Shown here: one piece after another, positions 1 through 10,399 of the stretch | How the letters are laid out: each line of letters opens with the position of its first letter | Numbering within the stretch: position 1 is the stretch's first letter | Assembly: GCF_040958095.1 (NCBI RefSeq) | Contig: NC_091188.1 | Coordinates: forward strand, 6,330,716 to 6,394,715 | DNA: 64,000 bases | Direction: 5' to 3' | Origin: Procambarus clarkii | Taxonomy: Eukaryota; Arthropoda; Malacostraca; Decapoda; Cambaridae | Position numbers and translations under genes: made by a program | The notes under the pieces: generated by a model | Told to the model about the DNA's origin: nothing | What the model saw: only the letters and a program-made list of their open reading frames with translations | Databases searched by the model: none

Positions 1-1360
1 ACATTATCCCACTCTGACTTAACCTCATTTATACTAACTCTGTTTCCTTTGGAATAGCCATGCCCTAATCCAACTTTATTATAGCACCCCCAATACCATG
101 AGCCTCTATTTTTTTAATCAGTCTTTTATGTGGCACTGTATCAAATGCTTTTCTAAAGTCAAAATACAAAACATAACAATCCTTACCACTATCAACTGCC
201 TCAACTATACTGGAATAAAAAGATAGCAAATTTATTAAACATGAACGGCCATTTGTAAACCCATGTTGCGACTCATTTATTAATTTATGTTTTTCAAGAT
301 GAAGACGAATTGTATTTGCAATTATCGATTCAAGTAACTTTCCTATAATAGACGTTAGGCTAATTGGCCGATAGTTTGAAGGAAAGTGATCTATCTCCTT
401 TCTTAAAAATTAATACCTCATTAGCTACCTTCCATGGCTCTGGCACTCTGCCTAACTCTATTGATTTGTTAAATGTGGTAGACAGTGGCTCGGAAAGCTC
501 CTCTTTGCATTCTTTAAGCACCTTGACAAACACTTCATCCGGCCCTGGGGATTTGTTCAGTTTTAGTTTTACTATTTGTTTAATTACATCCTCCCTGGTA
601 ACTGCTAAACTAGTTAACCTGTCCTCGTCCCCACCCATATAGACTTGTTCGGCATATTGTCAAGTTCCTTTTTAGTAAATACAGATATAAAATATTTATT
701 ATAAATTCTACTCATCTCGTCATTATTCGTTATTTGACCTGTCTCAGTTTTAATGGACCTATCCCTTCCCTAGTCTTAGTTTGATATAACTGAAAAAAAC
801 CTTTAGCATTTGTCTTCCCTTGCCCTGCTATGCGAACTTCATAGTTTCTTTTTGCTTTCTTTATCTCTTTTATAACATTTCTAACCAGTTGTGCGAATTC
901 TTGTTCTAAACTGACTTCCCCATTTTAAATCCTTTTATACCACGGTGTCTTTTTACCTATAAGGTTCTTCAGATCCTTTGTTATCCACTTTGGACCATTA
1001 TTCGATCTATTGAATTTGTATGGTATACTGCGTTCCTGTGATTTGCTTAGAATATTCTTAAATAAGTTATATTTTGAATACACATCGAAATCCTCCTTTA
1101 CGTCACCTATCGCTGGGTTCATGTCCCCCTCCAAGACTGGCCCACATCCCATGCCCAATACTTTCCAATCTATTTGACCCAAAAAACTTCTTAGGCTATT
1201 GAAGTCAGCTTTTCGAAAATCTGGCACTTTAACAGAATATTCTCCTATAGGTTTATTCCATTCTATGCTAAATCTGATTTCTTTGTGATCACAGTTCCCT
1301 AGCTCACTCCCTATTTCGATGTCATTAATTTGTGTTTCCCTGCTAGTTAACACTATGTAT
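1..1360 (-). mobile_element. CR1-like LINE fragment, endonuclease C-term to reverse transcriptase
   Basis: Read on the minus strand, 1,353-925 encodes the end of an apurinic-type endonuclease and a linker, with the motif LGNCDHKEIRF typical of CR1/Jockey elements. 638-360 encodes the start of the reverse transcriptase (KLNKSPGPDEV). The frame then breaks and continues as HGFTNGRSC and YLDFRKAFDTVPH-like sequence down to position 1. The element is decayed, with several frame changes, and runs off the window. Family placement rests on these motifs and on the octamer 3' tail seen in sister copies. Confidence 0.85.
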
Positions 1361-1399
1361 TAGTTTTTTCAAGTCAATTTTTCAGACTTTCCTTTATGC

Positions 1400-1930
1400 T
1401 GTTGATAATCAATTTCTTTCTTTATTATGCTCCCCATACGCATCCCGTGGGCGATGGTGTGAAGGATTACACCTAATCGGTTCAGGAACTGAACCCTCTA
1501 GTTCGTTTAGCTAAGCAAATAACAATTTTTAACGCTAGTTACACAATTATCAATGTTGTATATACATGTACATACTCATACATATATGAGTATATACAAG
1601 TACATACGTACATCTATGTACGTATGTCTTATGTATCAAACTGCTGGTCATTTTGATACACTTATAATCACGCATATCAATCACCTACACAAATACACAC
1701 ATCATTCACCTACATAAATACACACATCATTCACCTACACAAATACACACATCATTCACCTACACAAATACACACATCAATAATCTTTTGTATCACAAAT
1801 GATTCAACAAGAGGCTCACAAGTCACTATACATCTATGGTGAGTCACACACCCACAGGGTTTGCGGGTGTCTTGCTGCCACCCAACTGGGCGGCAGCTTT
1901 ACAGTCGTGTGCATGCATCCCTACAGTAAG
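1400..1930. repeat. Dispersed repeat with internal 25-bp minisatellite (unit 1 copy)
   Basis: This block starts near the motif CATCCCGTGGGCGATGG and ends near CAGTCGTGTGCATGCATCC. It recurs at 7,270-7,790 and 15,285-15,790, in part at 33,955-34,015, and in diverged form at 61,185-61,820. About four copies of a 25-bp unit (core CACCTACACAAATACACACA) lie at 1,682-1,780. No coding potential is visible. I do not recognise the family. Confidence 0.7.
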
Positions 1931-2059
1931 CAAATTTTAGATACTTCGCTAAGATAGCAATGGTTAGAGTGCTTCGAATACCCGAAAGCACTCAATGAGA
2001 AGAGAACACCGATAGTTTTCAACAAATCAGTCACCTATTAAGGAGAACGCTAGCCTCAC

Positions 2060-2155
2060 AATATACAATCGACTTGAGAATCGTAGCAAGGCCGGACCGA
2101 AACGACGTCGTCCCTTCACGTTGTAGTGTGGTCGTACACTGAGACTCGCGTTCTC
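2060..2155. repeat. MITE-like repeat fragment
   Basis: Contains the words CAATCGACTTGAGAAT, GGCCGGACCGAAACG and GTCGTCCCTTCACG, which recur at 7,918, 11,555, 15,400, 15,918, 22,020 and 40,035. The most complete copy (22,015) is self-complementary. This copy is partial. Confidence 0.6.
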
Positions 2156-2159
2156 CTAA

Positions 2160-2822
2160 TAATATAATTGTAATGTATTCGTTTATTGTAATGGTAACCT
2201 CATTTTTCAATCCATTCTTCACCGTTAGACAATATAACAACTACGGACTATCGACAACGTTAATTCAAACAAATAAAAAACATTTTTTCCAAATTATAAA
2301 TTAATTTTATTTTCATGTACATTAAAATTTATTTTATGAACAGTACATAGAATTATATACATAATTCATGTACAGTTAGAGTTCCAACCCCAAGAAAAGG
2401 GTGGAAATGTGTTTAATTATTGAGGAAGTGTTTACGGGATAGGCTACACAATAATATTATATAAATATTTAAATACGTCAATGCTGTTAAGATAAAATTT
2501 ATATGAAAATAACAGATAAAATTTATATGAAAATAAAAAAATATACATTCTGAAATGAAAATATACAAAAACTTAATATATATACAGTATATATATACAT
2601 ATATAATATAAAAATTCCCCACTTGATCTAATAATACTGTATCCTAGATCATATATTAAACGTTTTTCGTAGAACGAGAAAAGCATCGTCATTATCCAGG
2701 GTGAAGAAGGCCGGCTGACCGACGTAGAGAGAGCCAACCCTAGAACCTGAGTCATCCAATACCAGGCTCCGTATCCTCCTGAACCAGCTGTCTCTCCACA
2801 TGCCCGCTGGAACCCGCTCGCC
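2160..2822. other. AT-rich 3' flank of Kunitz gene 1
   Basis: AT-rich DNA with short TA runs. On the minus strand, 2,815-2,660 still encodes the C-terminal tail seen in gene 3 (motifs DSWFRRI, LYVGQPAFFTLD), but it lies beyond the stop codon of gene 1. Nothing else is recognised. Confidence 0.6.
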
Positions 2823-3350
2823 TTACGGTAAAGGTTGCTGAGTCAGTGGCACACGTTGTTGAGTTGGTAGCGCTTTCTTTAGTTGTAGAAGCGACTGTAA
2901 GGTTTGTGGCGCTGGTTGGATGGTTTGTGGTGCAGGTTGAAGGATTTGTTGCGCTGGCTGTATGTATGAAGGGTCTGTGGGATCCTGTGGTATCTGCGTC
3001 GGCCTTACAGAGTCCTTGATAGCGTCCAACACCTCTTTGTTCGCCAGCGGGTTGAAGTGTCTAAAGACTTTGTCACACTCGACAATATTTTCCTGCAGAC
3101 TAGGTAAGACGTTGCAAGTTCTCATGCACTCATCCAGAGTGTCGAATCTGTTCTCGTTGCCCTTACATCCGCCGTACACGAAGCAGTCGCAAGCATGTGT
3201 CTCCGGGTTGTAGAAGAAGGAGGTAAAGTGAGCCCGGCAGAATCCCGTAGTTGGAGGAAGGAAACAGATGTTCGACGTGTCAGGTATAACTTCCTGGCCG
3301 CACACAATCACAGCGGCCAAGTGCAGCATCAAATATTTCAAATTCGTCAT
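2823..3350 (-). CDS. Secreted Kunitz-domain protein, paralogue 1 (premature stop)
   Basis: A predicted secreted serine-protease inhibitor of 175 aa. The start is the ATG at 3,350 (MTNLKYLMLHL), which opens a hydrophobic signal peptide of about 19 residues. The upstream in-frame codons hold no other ATG. One Kunitz (BPTI) domain follows, with the six usual cysteines, FVYGGC, GNENRF and ECMRTC. The reactive-site P1 residue is Arg (GFCRA), which in this family favours trypsin-like targets. Two extra cysteines are present, one in the ACDCF motif and one after the domain (VECD). Only two proline/glutamine heptads (ILQPAPQ type) follow. The frame ends at TAA where gene 3 has CAA (Q), so the conserved tail of about 50 residues is cut off, though it stays readable downstream. 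It may be a recent pseudogene or a truncated but secreted inhibitor. Single-exon structure is assumed. Confidence 0.75.
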   Translation of the reverse strand: MTNLKYLMLHLAAVIVCGQEVIPDTSNICFLPPTTGFCRAHFTSFFYNPETHACDCFVYGGCKGNENRFDTLDECMRTCNVLPSLQENIVECDKVFRHFNPLANKEVLDAIKDSVRPTQIPQDPTDPSYIQPAQQILQPAPQTIQPAPQTLQSLLQLKKALPTQQRVPLTQQPLP

Positions 3351-3835
3351 TTTAGTTTTTATCTGAATCAAATACAGATATTTAGGGAAGAAGGAGCGGG
3401 TGTTTTTTCTCGCACTTTAAATTATTTGAAAAGATTTCACCGGTTCACCCATAAAACAACTTGGGGCGTAGAATGTAAAATGCACAATATGTATAACGTA
3501 AAATGTTGTGGTTCGTTAGTGTTGCAACAGACCAGTGTTCACGAGACGATGTTCTGGTCTCTACTGACTGACTGCTGCCGTTGCGGGCGTATATGTAGTG
3601 TTTCGTTGGTGTGGTGTTGAAACAGGTCACGGGTTTACGACACGACGTCCTGGCCTCTACTGACTGATTGCTGCCTGTTGTTGTTGTTGTTTTAGATTCA
3701 GCTACTCGGAACAAAACGTTCCAAAGTAGCACGGGCTATGGTGAGTCCGTAAAACCGTTTGCTGCCGTTTGAGGTTGTATATATGAGCGCGAGTCTTTAT
3801 AACGCTTGCGTGTTATTGTTGCGGGATTTTGGCGC
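3351..3835. promoter_or_regulatory. Conserved upstream flank of Kunitz gene 1
   Basis: This is the 5' flank of the minus-strand Kunitz gene and is kept closely in all three units (9,364-9,850 and 17,476-17,900). It contains a (GTT)n-like tract near 3,677-3,692 and direct repeats built on CTCTACTGACTGACTGCTGCC. It probably includes the promoter. I see no convincing TATA box and cannot place the transcription start. Confidence 0.35.
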
Positions 3836-3837
3836 CA

Positions 3838-4262
3838 CGTTGCAACTTCCCGGCTCGATTGTTTCAGGCGTGGGTTGGGCATGCATGTAAGTGGGATTGG
3901 GTGGTTGTAAGTGGGAGCTACCTCGTGTGGGCCTTCTGCAGTTGCCTTTGTTCTTATGTTCTTAACAAAGGGGGATAGTAATACGATATTAAAAGTATCA
4001 ACACAAGACAGAACACGAAACAATGGGTATAAATTAAATAAGTTTAGGTCTAGGAAAGACATTGGATAAATACTGGTTTGGTAACTGGGTTGTTGATTTG
4101 TGGATTCAATTAGCGCGTAACATAATAGAAGTAGGATCCATTGATTGTTTCAAGCATAGGTTAGACATATATGAATGTGATTGGGTGGATATAAATAGTA
4201 CCTGCTTCGTATGGGTCTTGTACAGTTACCTTCAATCTAAGGTTCTTATGTCATTGCATATT
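3838..4262 (+). mobile_element. Two joined CR1-like LINE 3' ends
   Basis: Two successive plus-strand 3'-terminal pieces of the CR1-like LINE. 3,838-3,963 ends in the tail motif CTTTGTTCTTATGTTCTTA. 3,964-4,262 begins with coding text equal to KVSTQDRTRN and ends with a similar tail. Both encode only the last part of the LINE polyprotein (family motif LDxYxxxxGW). 5'-truncated copies of this kind are the normal product of CR1 insertion. Confidence 0.75.
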
Positions 4263-4365
4263 AGGGTTGATAGAAGGCGGTTCTTTCATCCTTTTAGTTT
4301 AATATCGAAAGTGGGAATAAATATGAAAATGGGGTTAAATATGTTATCACGGAAAAACAGAGTTA

Positions 4366-4631
4366 TTGAGGATGATGACTGGTGATGTCATTGGAAAATT
4401 AGGGGAATCAGATGCTGAGGTAACGAAAAATTACCCGGATGTAGGAAACAGAGTTAGTATAAATGGGGTTGAGTCAGAGTGGGAAAATATTGTAAGTGGA
4501 GTGCCTCAAGGCTCTGTCTTGGGGCCTCTGTTGTTTCTAATATATATAAATGATTCAGATTCAGGTTTAAGTAGCAACATTTGCAAATTTGCCGATGATA
4601 CGAAAATCGGTAGGGAAATTAACACGGGAGA
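4366..4631 (+). mobile_element. CR1-like LINE reverse transcriptase fragment
   Basis: Plus-strand coding remnant with the reverse transcriptase motifs [14 protein letters not shown] and [13 protein letters not shown] (the FADD catalytic box). It is cut at 4,631, where a LINE copy in the opposite orientation begins. The same junction recurs in unit 2 near 11,308, so it predates the duplication. Confidence 0.8.
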
Positions 4632-7205
4632 ACATAAGAACAAAGGTAACTGCAGAAGGACTATTGGCCTATACGAAGCAGATATTATCTATAACCACCC
4701 AATCCCACTCATAAACATGTCCAACCCACGCTTGAAACAATCGAGGGACCCCACCACCACGTTACACGGTAATTGGTTCCACAAATCAACAACCATGTTA
4801 CCGAACCAGTATTTACGCAAGACTTTCCTAAATCTAAACTTATCCAATTTATACCAATTGTTTCGTGTTCTGTCTTGTGTTGATACTTTTAATACCCTAT
4901 TAATATCCCCTTTGTTATGTCCATTCATCTACTTGTAAACCTCTATCATGTCACCCCTAACTCTTCGCCTTTCCAGTGAATGCAACTTAAGCTTTGCTAG
5001 TCTTTCTTCATATGAAAGATTTCTAATTTGGGGAATTAACTTAGTCATCCTACGTTGGACAATTCAAGTGAATTTATATCCATTCTATAATACGGCGACC
5101 AAAACTGAACTGCATAATCTAAATGGGGACTAACCAGAGCAAGATATAGCTTAAGAACCACACCAGGTGTCTTGTTACTAACGCTTCGATTAATAAATCC
5201 CAGTGTCTTATTTGCCTTATTACGAACATTCATGCATTGATCCTTTTGTTTTAAATTCTTACTAATCATAACTCCCAGATCCCTTTCGCAATCTCAACAC
5301 CATCTAGTTCGTATCTTGTAACTCCATCATTACCTAGCCTCAGAACTTTACATTTATCAGCATTAAACTGCATCTGCCAATCTTTTGACCATTTGAAATC
5401 CTTATTTAGATCAACATGAAGTGATAGTGAGTCTTCTTCCGTGTTAATTTCCCTACCGATTTCTGTATCATCTGCAAATTTGCAGATGTTGCTACTCAAA
5501 CTTGAAATTAAATCATTTATATATATATTAGGGTATTAAAAGTATCAACACAAGACAATACCAAACAATGGGTATAAATTGGATAAGTTTAGATTTAGGA
5601 AAGACTTGGGTAAATACTGGTTCGGTAACAGGGTTGTTGATTTGTGGAACCAATTTCCGCGTAACGTGGTGGAGGTGGGGTTCCTCAATTGTTTCAAGCG
5701 CGGGTTGGACAAGTATATGAGTGGGATTGGGTGGTTATAGATAGGAGCTGCCTCGTATGGGTCAATAGGCCTTCTGCAGTTACCTTTGTTCTTATTATAA
5801 ACAACAGAGGTCCCAGGACAGAGCCTTGAGGCTCTGACCACTAACAACATTATCCCACTCTGACTTAACCCCATTTATACTAACTCTGTTTCCTTTGGAA
5901 TAGCCATGCCCTAATCCAACTTTATTATAGCACCCCAATACCATGAGCCTCTATTTTTTTTAATCAGTCTTTCATGTGGCACTGTATCAAATGCTTTTCT
6001 AGAGTCAAGGTACAAAACATAACAATCCTTAAAACTATCAACTGTCTCAACTATACTGGAATAAAAAGATAGCAAATTTATTAAACATGAACAGCCATTT
6101 GTAAAACCATGTTGCGACTCATTTATTAATTTATGTTTTTCAAGATGAAGACGAATTGTATTTACAATTATCGATGCAAGTAACTTTCCCACAATAGACG
6201 TTAGGCTAATTGGCCGATAGTTTGAAGGAAAGTGATCTATCTTCTTTCTTAAAAATTAGTACCTCATTAGCTACCTTCCATGGCTCTGGCACTCTGCCTA
6301 ACTCTATTGATTTGTTAAATGTGGTAGACAGTGACTCGGAAAGCTCCTCTTTGCATTCTTTAAGCACCCAGGCAAACACTTCATCCGGCCCTGGGGATTT
6401 GTTCAGTTTTAGTTTTACTATTTGTTTAATTACATCCTCCCTGGTAACTGCTAAACTAGTTAACCTGTCCTCGTCCCCACCCATATAGACTTGTTCGGCA
6501 TATTGTTAAGTTCCTTTTTAGTAAATACAGATATAAAATATTTATTATAAATTCTACTCATCTCGTCATTATTCGTTATTTGACCTGTCTCAGTTTTAAT
6601 GGACCTATCCTTTCCCTAGTCTTAGTTTGATATAACTGAAAAAAACCTTTAGCATTTGTCTTCCCTTGCCCTGCTATGCGAACTTCATAGTTTCTTTTTG
6701 CTTTCTTTATCTCTTTTATAACATTTCTAACCAGTTGTGCGAATTCTTGTTCTAAACTGACTTCCCCATTTTAAATCCTTTTATACCACGGTGTCTTTTT
6801 ACCTACAAGGTTCTTCAGATCCTTTGTTATCCACTTTGGACCATTATTCGATCTATTGAATTTGTATGGTATACTGCGTTCCTGTGATTTGCTTAGAATA
6901 TTCTTAAATAAGTTATATTTTGAATACACATCGAAATCCTCCTTTACGTCACCTATCGCTGGGTTCATGTCCCCCTCCAAGACTGGCCCACATCCCATGC
7001 CCAATACTTTCCAATCTATTTGACCCAAAAAACTTCTTAGGCTATTGAAGTCAGCTTTTCGAAAATCTGGCACTTTAACAGAATATTCTCCTATAGGTTT
7101 ATTCCATTCTATGCTAAATCTGATTTCTTTGTGATCACAGTTCCCTAGCTCACTCCCTATTTCGATGTCATTAATTTGTGTTTCCCTGCTAGTTAACACT
7201 ATGTA
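4632..7205 (-). mobile_element. CR1-like LINE, near full-length of the pol region, decayed
   Basis: Read from 7,199 down to 4,632 on the minus strand: the endonuclease C-terminus (7,199-6,771), the reverse transcriptase start (6,484-6,206, NKSPGPDEVF), the palm (YLDSRKAFDTVPH, 6,192-5,911), SGVPQGS-like sequence, the FADDTEIGREIN box (5,499-5,266), the thumb (MISKNLKQKDQCMNVRNKANK, 5,269-5,045), and the C-terminal DRTRNNWYKL...WNQLP region (4,928-4,689). The 3' tail lies at 4,632 as a reverse-complemented TTCTTATG octamer. A plus-strand piece of the same LINE interrupts it at 5,525-5,800. Stops and frameshifts break the reading frame at several points. Order and motifs place it in the CR1 clade. 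Confidence 0.85.
5525..5800 (+). mobile_element. CR1 3' fragment nested in opposite orientation inside a CR1 LINE
   Basis: A plus-strand piece with the CR1 3' terminal coding region (start KVSTQDNTK, then WNQFPRNVV and MSGIGWL) ends at TTTGTTCTTATTATAAAC. It sits in the minus-strand LINE at a TATATATA site within the reverse transcriptase. The same nested piece occurs in unit 3 at 13,575-13,850, so it predates that duplication. Confidence 0.75.
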
Positions 7206-7269
7206 CTAGTTTTTTCAAGTCAATTTTTCAGACTTTCCTTTATGCTGTTGATAATCAATTTCTCAATTT

Positions 7270-7790
7270 CTTTCTTTATTATGCTCCCCATACGCATCCC
7301 GTGGGCGATGGTGTGAAGGATTACACCTAATCGGTTCAGGAACTGAACCCTCTAGTTCGTTTAGCTAAGCAAATAACAATTTTTAACACTAGTTACACAA
7401 TTATCAATGTTGTATATACATGTACATACTCATACATATATGAGTATATACAAGTACATACGTACATCTATGTACGTATGTCTTATGTATCAAACTGCTG
7501 GTCATTTTGATACACTTATAATCACGCATATCAATCACCTACACAAATACACACATCATTCACCTACACAAATACACACATCATTCACCTACACAAATAC
7601 ACACATCATTCACCTACACAAATACACACATCAATAATCTTTTGTATCACAAATGATTCAACAAGAGGCCCACAAGTCACTATACATCTATGGTGAGTCA
7701 CACACCCACAGGGTTTGCGGGTGTCTTGCTGCCACCCAACTGGGCGGCAGCTTTACAGTCGTGTGCATGCATCCCTACAGTAAGCAAATT
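7270..7790. repeat. Dispersed repeat with internal 25-bp minisatellite (unit 2 copy)
   Basis: Same element as at 1,400-1,930, here with four very regular 25-bp units at 7,532-7,632. The surrounding text is almost unchanged from unit 1. Confidence 0.7.
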
Positions 7791-7917
7791 TTGGATACTT
7801 CGCTAAGATAGCAATGGTTAGAGTGCTTTCTCTTTGCGAGTGCTTTTGATACCCGAAAGCACTCAATGGGAAGAGAACATTGATAGTTTTCATCAAACCA
7901 GTCACCTAGCCTCACAA

Positions 7918-8025
7918 TATACAATCGACTTGAGAATGGTAGCAAGGCCGGACCGAAACGTCGTCGTCCCTTCACGTTCTAGTGTGTGGTCTGCTCAACT
8001 CACAATGAGTTTGTCCTACACTGAG
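7918..8025. repeat. MITE-like repeat fragment
   Basis: Unit 2 copy of the foldback-derived repeat, with GGCCGGACCGAAACGTCGTC and TTCTAGTGTGTGGTCTG. It ends in the same order as the other copies in the window. Confidence 0.6.
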
Positions 8026-8029
8026 AGAC

Positions 8030-8724
8030 TCGCGTTCTCCTAATAATATAATTGTAATGTATACGTTTATTGTAATGGTAACCTTATTTTTCAATCCATT
8101 CTTTACCATTAGACAATAGAACAACTACGGACTATCGACAACGTTAATTCAAACAAATAAAAAACATTTTTTCCAAATTATAAATTAATTTTATTTTCAT
8201 GTACATTAAAATTTATTTTATGAACAGTACATAGAATTATATACATAATTCATGTACAGTTACAGTTCCAACCCCAAGAAAAGGGTGGAAATGTGTTTAA
8301 TTATTGAGGGAGTGTTTACGGGATAGGCTACACAATAATATTATATAAATATTTAAATACATCAGTGCTGTTAAGACACAACAGATAAAATTTATATGAA
8401 AATCAAAAAATATACATTCTGAAATGAAAATATACAAAAACTTAATATATATACAGTATATATATACATATATAATATAAAAATTCCCCACTTGATCTGA
8501 TAATACTGTATCATAGATCATATATTAAACGTTTTTCGTAGAACGAGAAAAGCATCGTCAAGATCCAGGGTGAAGAAGGCCGGCTGACCGACGTAGAGAG
8601 AGCCAACCCTAGAACCTGAGTCATCCAATACCAGGCTCCGTATCCTCCTGAACCAGCTGTCTTCCCACATGCCCGCTGGAACCCGCTCGCCTTACGGTAA
8701 AGGTTGCTGAGTCAGTGGCACACG
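8030..8724. other. AT-rich 3' flank of Kunitz gene 2
   Basis: AT-rich spacer parallel to 2,160-2,822. The minus strand at 8,690-8,560 still reads as the C-terminal tail seen in gene 3, beyond two stop codons. Nothing else is recognised. Confidence 0.6.
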
Positions 8725-9363
8725 TTAAATTGGTAGCGCTCTCTTTAGTTGTAGAAGCGACTGTAAGGTTTGTGGTGCTGGTTGGAGGATCTGTGGCGCT
8801 GGTTGAAGGATCTGTGGCGCTGGTTGAAGGATCTGTGGCACTGGTTGAAGGATCTGTGGCGCTGGTTGAAGGATCTGTGGCGCTGGTTGAAGAATCTGTG
8901 GCGCTGGTTGAAGGATCTGTGGTGCAGGTTGAAGGATCTGTGGCGCGGGTTGAAGGATTTGTTGCGCTGGCTGTAGGTATGAAGGATGTGTAGGATCCTG
9001 TGGGATCTGCGTCGGCCTTACAGAGTCCTTGATAGCGTCCAACACCTCTTTTTTCGCCAGTGGGTTGAAGCGTCCCAAGACTCTGTCACACTCGGCAGTA
9101 TTTTCCTGCAGACTAGGTAAGACGTTGCAAGTTCTCATGCACTCATCCAGAGTGTCGAATCTGTTCTCGTTGCCCTCACATCCGCCGTACACGAAGCAGT
9201 CGCAAGCATGTGTCTCCGGGTTGTAGAAGAATCTGGTAAAGTAAGCCAGGCAGAATCCCGTAGTTGGAGGAAGGAAACAGATGTTCGACGTGTCAGGTAT
9301 AACTTCCTGGCCGCACACAATCACAGCGGCCAAGTGCAGCATCAAATATTTCAAATTCGTCAT
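8725..9363 (-). CDS. Secreted Kunitz-domain protein, paralogue 2 (premature stop, P1 = Leu)
   Basis: A predicted secreted 212-aa protein. It starts at the ATG at 9,363 with the same signal peptide as its paralogues, followed by one Kunitz domain with all six cysteines and the extra cysteine of ACDCF. The reactive-site P1 residue is Leu (GFCLAYF) where genes 1 and 3 have Arg. This is one base change (CGG to CTG) and in this family suggests chymotrypsin- or elastase-like targets instead of trypsin-like ones. About nine ILQPAPQ heptads follow, encoded by a 21-bp tandem repeat at 8,775-8,970. The frame stops at a TAA not present in gene 1, next to a 3-base deletion, and the TAA shared with gene 1 lies a little further on. 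It is either a young pseudogene or a truncated inhibitor; transcript data would be needed to tell. Confidence 0.75.
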   Translation of the reverse strand: MTNLKYLMLHLAAVIVCGQEVIPDTSNICFLPPTTGFCLAYFTRFFYNPETHACDCFVYGGCEGNENRFDTLDECMRTCNVLPSLQENTAECDRVLGRFNPLAKKEVLDAIKDSVRPTQIPQDPTHPSYLQPAQQILQPAPQILQPAPQILQPAPQILQPAPQILQPAPQILQPVPQILQPAPQILQPAPQILQPAPQTLQSLLQLKRALPI

Positions 9364-9850
9364 TTTAGTTTTTATCTGAATCAAATACAGATATTTAGGG
9401 AAGAAGGAGTGGGTGTTTTTTCTCGCACTTTAAATTATTTGAAAAGATTCGACCGGTTCACCCATAAAACAACTTGGGGCGTAGAATGTAAAATGCACAA
9501 TATGTATAACGTAAAATGTTGTGGTTCGTTAGTGTTGCAACAGACCAGTGTTCACGAGACGATGTTCTGGTCTCTACTGACTGACTGCTGCCGTTGCGGG
9601 CGTATATGTAGTGTTTCGTTGGTGTGGTGTTGAAACAGGTCACGGGTTTACGACACGACGTCCTGGCCACTACTGATTGCTGCCTGTTGTTGTTGTTGTT
9701 TTAGATTCAGCTACTCGGAACAAAACGTTCCAAAGTAGCACGGGCTATGGTGAGCCCGTAAACCCGATTGCTGCCGTTTGAGGTTGTATATATGAGCGCG
9801 AGTCTTTATAACGCTTGCGTGTTATCGTTCCGGGATTTTGGCGCCACGTT
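9364..9850. promoter_or_regulatory. Conserved upstream flank of Kunitz gene 2
   Basis: Nearly the same as 3,351-3,835. It presumably carries the promoter of the minus-strand gene, but no clear core element can be named. Confidence 0.35.
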
Positions 9851-10272
9851 GCAACTTCCCGGCTCGATTGTTTCAGGCGTGGGTTGGGCATGCATGTAAG
9901 TGGGATTGGGTGGTTGTAAGTGGGAGCTACCTCGTGTGGGCCTTCTGCAGTTGCCTTTGTTCTTATGTTCTTAACAAAGGGGGATATTAATACGATATTA
10001 AAAGTATCAACACAAGACAGAACACGAAACTATGGGTATAAATTAAATAAGTTTAGGTCTAGCAAAGACATTGGATAAATACTTGTTTGGTAACTGGGTT
10101 GTTGATTTGTGGATTCAATTACCGCGTAACATAATAGAAGTAGGATCCATTGATTGTTTCAAGCATAGGTTAGACATATATGAATGTGATTGGGTGGATA
10201 TAAATAGTACCTGCTTCGTATGGGTCTTGTACAGTTACCTTCAATCTAATGTTCTTATGTCATTGCATATTA
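9850..10272 (+). mobile_element. Two joined CR1-like LINE 3' ends (unit 2)
   Basis: Unit 2 counterpart of 3,838-4,262, with the same joint at CTTATGTTCTTAACAAAGGG. It reads KVSTQDRTRN followed by a diverged C-terminal region. Confidence 0.75.
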
Positions 10273-10399
10273 GGGTTGATAGAAGGCGGTTCTTTAATCC
10301 TTTTAGTTTAATATCGAAAGTGGGAATAAATATGAAAATGGGGTTAAATATGTTATCACGGAAAAAACAGAGTTATTGAGGAAGATGGCTGGTGATGTC

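Larger units (their letters stand above)
1..4630. repeat. Tandem segmental duplication, unit 1 (left-truncated by window)
   Basis: The order of parts in 1-4,630 is repeated at 4,631-11,310 and 11,311-18,100: minus-strand CR1 LINE, dispersed repeat with a 25-bp minisatellite, AT-rich spacer, minus-strand Kunitz gene, plus-strand LINE 3' scraps. Units 1 and 2 are nearly identical by eye over several kilobases, including non-coding DNA. Unit 3 differs more. The start of unit 1 lies outside the window. Confidence 0.85.
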
